NCBI GenBank assembly: GCA_003024785.1
Contig: PUQB01000161.1
Coordinates: forward strand, 62,001 to 126,000
Direction of reading: 5' to 3'
DNA length: 64,000 nt
From: Selaginella tamariscina
Taxonomy: Eukaryota; Streptophyta; Lycopodiopsida; Selaginellales; Selaginellaceae
In this document: positions 61,784-64,000 of the stretch, piece after piece
Layout of the letters: each line of letters starts with the position of its first letter
Numbering within the stretch: the first letter of the stretch is position 1
Translations under genes and position numbers: made by a program
The notes under the pieces: model-generated
Seen by the model: only the letters and a program-made list of their open reading frames with translations
Told to the model about the DNA's origin: nothing
Databases searched by the model: none

Positions 61784-63056
61784 TTAGCTTTCCATATCAG
61801 ATCTTACAGGAAACTCTAATCCCTTGAATGCTGGCATTCTCCGCACATCCTCATCTGAGTACATAGGAATGAACCAAAACAATTTTCTTGTTCCAAAAAC
61901 CTGATGTTTCAAATTAGGTACATGAGAATTATTTGACAGATGAAACGACTATCTTACTATCTTACCTGCTCAAAGTTCCTCCTGCGACCCAAATCATAGC
62001 GCCATCGAGCGGATGCTTTCTTCTCATAAGCCTGGAGAAAACTTGTCAGTCCAGACCAAGCAAATATGCCAGTTCGTACCTCTATGGTCGTTGTGTTCCC
62101 TGCTACTAAAGACACATGCATGATGAGAAAGCCAAGAACGCTTAAAGCAAAAGCCAAGTCCAGCACTAGGAGAAAAGAATTCAATTGAAGAGTTAGTAGA
62201 TAGAAGTTACACGAAAATTATAGGCAGACCAAATGCAAGGAATGTTGTTGCAAGTGTGCCAGGGAGCGCGGGTTCCTCGTCTACCTCAGTAAAGAATGCT
62301 ATGAAATGTGGCAGAAGTGAAAGGGACACCATAGCGGTTTCAAGGAATGTATAAAACTGCAAAGAAGAAAACTGTTTTTCTTTTGGGGGGGGGGGGGGGA
62401 TGGGGCGATTACCAGGAAAAGAAGAAAAGCTTTGTAGTTGTGAGCTCCCACACAATTGACAAACCCAAACACAGTGATGGTCCATCTTCAAGACACATCT
62501 CCCACCTACACGCACATGAATAGACACACAACCCTGGCACACACACACACAAAACTGTGGGACTTACACACGGAGCAATGGTGGCAGCGCGGTGGCTTGA
62601 ACTGGCAGCATTTCCTACAGAAACGCATTCGCGGGCTATCAAGGGTGGTGCTCATTGTTGCAGGGGAAGCTGCAGAGCTGAGTGAAGCCGATAAAAATGT
62701 GTTCTGTGCTTCCAGTCTTCCTCATTTACAACAATAGGTTTCCAGGTCAGAGGGGACGATTCCTGGGTCCGTGAAGACAACAGCGAAGTAGCACCATAAG
62801 AGCATTCCTAACTGATCTAGGTAATGTAAATGAATCGAGCATATACGTGGATTGGAAACATGCTTACCAGTATGTGAAAGAGGACAATAACCAGCACAGC
62901 TAGCGCAGTGCGATATCCAGCCTTGAACAAATCAGGACCGTAATTGGCTATGACCACCGCGTAATAAGATACGGAGACTATCGCGAGAACGACTATGATC
63001 ATGACAGATCCGACAACCCGAAGGCCTGTGCATAACTTGAACACGTTCCATGCCAT
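61784..63056 (-). CDS. DHHC-type protein S-acyltransferase (PAT12-16-like), with indels
   Basis: Seven exons on the minus strand: 63056-62868, 62811-62568, 62505-62413, 62356-62230, 62165-62080, 62031-61966, 61900-61784; introns 48-65 bp, all GT-AG. Four membrane helices (MIIVVLAIVSVSYYAVV; ALAVLVIVLFHIL; around FYTFLETAMVSLSLL; LAFALSVLGFLIMHVSL). A DPG motif follows helix 2. The Cys-rich domain has RFCRKCCQFKPPRCHHCSVC, GRC and the catalytic DHHC. A TTxE-type motif (GNTTTIE) follows helix 4. These enzymes palmitoylate membrane proteins at Golgi or plasma membrane. Oddities: an in-frame TGA at 62722-62724 inside exon 2, bracketed by two compensating one-base changes, and one extra base in exon 3 (62461-62463) right after DHHCVWV. 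These are either assembly errors or a decaying gene. Product call is firm; integrity is not. Confidence 0.85.
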
Positions 63057-63215
63057 GAAGTTTCTGAGCTTGGGCCAGCTATTCCGGGCAGCGGCCAGGT
63101 TGTTGTCGTGCGACGATCGAGGCGACGCTTAGGAATGCTACACATTCCCCACATTTGACGGTGATGAACCCTAAAATGCCCCCATTTCTAGGTTTAGTGA
63201 AAGCCCTACCCGAAA
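63057..63215. promoter_or_regulatory. Shared divergent promoter region
   Basis: Only 159 bp separates the ATG of the S-acyltransferase (-) from that of the IF1-like gene (+). GC-rich, with no TATA box seen and AAACCTAGAAATG-like sequence near 63180 on the minus strand. Both leaders must fit here, so transcripts may start within the same short region. Confidence 0.5.
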
Positions 63216-63682
63216 ATGGCGATGGCGGCGATGATGAAGAGGGCTGTGCAGCACACCTGCCGCGGTATCCGCCGAGGATACTCCGACTCCCGGATGCTGA
63301 GCGAGGAGGAGAAGGCTGCGGAGAACATGTATATCAAGGTCAGTTTTCATTCACATCCGGCATCTTATAATTACGGTTGCATGCAGAAAATGGAGCAGGA
63401 GCGCATGGAGAAGCTGCGCAAGGTACGGCAGGCTGTCTTGTCTCCCATTCTGACCATAGATTTGCTTGTCCACAGGCGGCAGAGCAGGCGCAAAGCGAGT
63501 TCAAGGGCGAAACAGGGGCGACAACCACAGCGGCTGATGGAACTCCGAGAACGGCTGAGGAAGCGGCGGCTGTGAGGAATAAGGGTATTGCTCTGGGCGC
63601 CGGCATTGGGGCCGTGTTGTGTGGTCTCTACTGGATCGTCTCTACGCCTCCGGACAAGAAGCAGAAGAAGATTGAGGACTAG
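63216..63682 (+). CDS. Plant mitochondrial ATPase inhibitor (IF1)-like small membrane protein
   Basis: Three exons: 63216-63338, 63387-63422, 63476-63682 (introns 48 and 53 bp), giving 121 residues. The N-terminus (MAMAAMMKRAVQHTCRGIRR) is basic and lacks acidic residues, as in a mitochondrial presequence. The core SEEEKAAENMYIKKMEQERM with following basic residues matches the IF1-like conserved helix found in plant homologues such as Arabidopsis At2g27730. An Ala/Glu-rich linker leads to a C-terminal helix GIALGAGIGAVLCGLYWIV and a KQKK tail, consistent with a single membrane span. IF1 proteins bind the F1 ATPase and block ATP hydrolysis; whether this membrane-anchored type does so here is inference. 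The first of several nearby ATGs was chosen. Confidence 0.8.
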
Positions 63683-63806
63683 GGGTTTTCCTCTTGTTAC
63701 GATGACGATGACGATGAATAAATATAACATCTTTTTTCACTTCCATTAGCATATTCCCCACGATAAGAAGGAAGTGGGTGCCCTAAAAAGCAGAGCATTT
63801 AGGTCT

Positions 63807-64000
63807 ATGGAGGACGAAGCGCTGTTACATCGTCTGGGAGTGACAGCTGCGAGAGCCGAGGACGTTGAGCGTCACGTGATTGCTGCCCATGTGAGTGGCT
63901 AATATCTTCTTTCCTTCCAATCTGACATTCTGTGCGATATAGGCCGAGGATGGACGGGAGAACATTGCTAAGCGGCTGGATTTACTGCAGCAAGAAATTG
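63807..64000 (+). CDS. 5' end of probable CSB/RAD26 (ERCC6)-type chromatin remodeller gene
   Basis: Partial. Exon 1 63807-63890 encodes MEDEALLHRLGVTAARAEDV..., followed by a 52-bp GT-AG intron and exon 2 from 63943 beyond the window. The LGVTxAxxEDxE pattern resembles the N-terminal leucine-latch region of CSB/Rhp26 proteins, including plant CHR8, which act in transcription-coupled repair. The downstream helix (ENIAKRLDLLQQEI) also fits the coiled N-terminus of that family. With only about 47 residues visible the assignment is tentative; the SNF2 helicase domain should follow if it is right. Confidence 0.45.

Overview
The window is land-plant nuclear DNA. Evidence: TTTAGGG-type telomeric repeats, Ty3/gypsy retroelement ruins, and plant-type genes at the right end (a VQ-motif protein, a PAT12-16-type DHHC S-acyltransferase, a plant IF1-like mitochondrial protein). 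All host introns I could delimit are only about 48-65 bp. That is characteristic of Selaginella-type lycophytes, so a Selaginella-like genome is my best guess (inference, not proven).

Layout. About 1-36,780 is built from copies of one large DNA transposon family, called element 0, I, II and III here. Element II (6790-33928) is the fullest copy. After removing a nested sister copy (element I, 14829-25426, opposite orientation, flanked by ATGT) and a solo LTR (25833-27593, flanked by CAGTA) it is about 14.8 kb, with about 27-bp terminal inverted repeats. It carries two gene blocks transcribed outward from a central low-complexity core. One is an intact two-exon gene for a DUF7869-like, probably RNase H-fold (DDE-type) transposase. 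The other holds (X) a protein with a ParB/sulfiredoxin-like domain followed by a degenerate amino-methyltransferase-like region and (Y) an FCP1/NIF-type HAD phosphatase-like protein; both are broken by indels. Between core and genes lie dense arrays of a perfect 18-bp palindrome, GGCGGGATTAATCCCGCC. Element I lacks the ParB part and has a broken transposase gene. Element 0 (1-3025) and element III (33929-36780) are truncated or chimeric relatives.

About 36,800-60,300 is a graveyard of degenerate Ty3/gypsy pol/gag sequences on both strands. It is interrupted by solo LTRs of one 1.6-1.8 kb family (four copies in the window) and by a small TIR element (43084-43941).

About 61,200-64,000 is a compact host gene island: VQ protein (+), DHHC S-acyltransferase (-), IF1-like protein (+), and the 5' end of a probable CSB/RAD26-type gene (+).

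The most novel content is the transposon: a ParB/methyltransferase-like gene, a phosphatase-like gene and a DUF7869 transposase-like gene in one element, together with palindrome arrays that could be binding sites for one of its own proteins (hypothesis).
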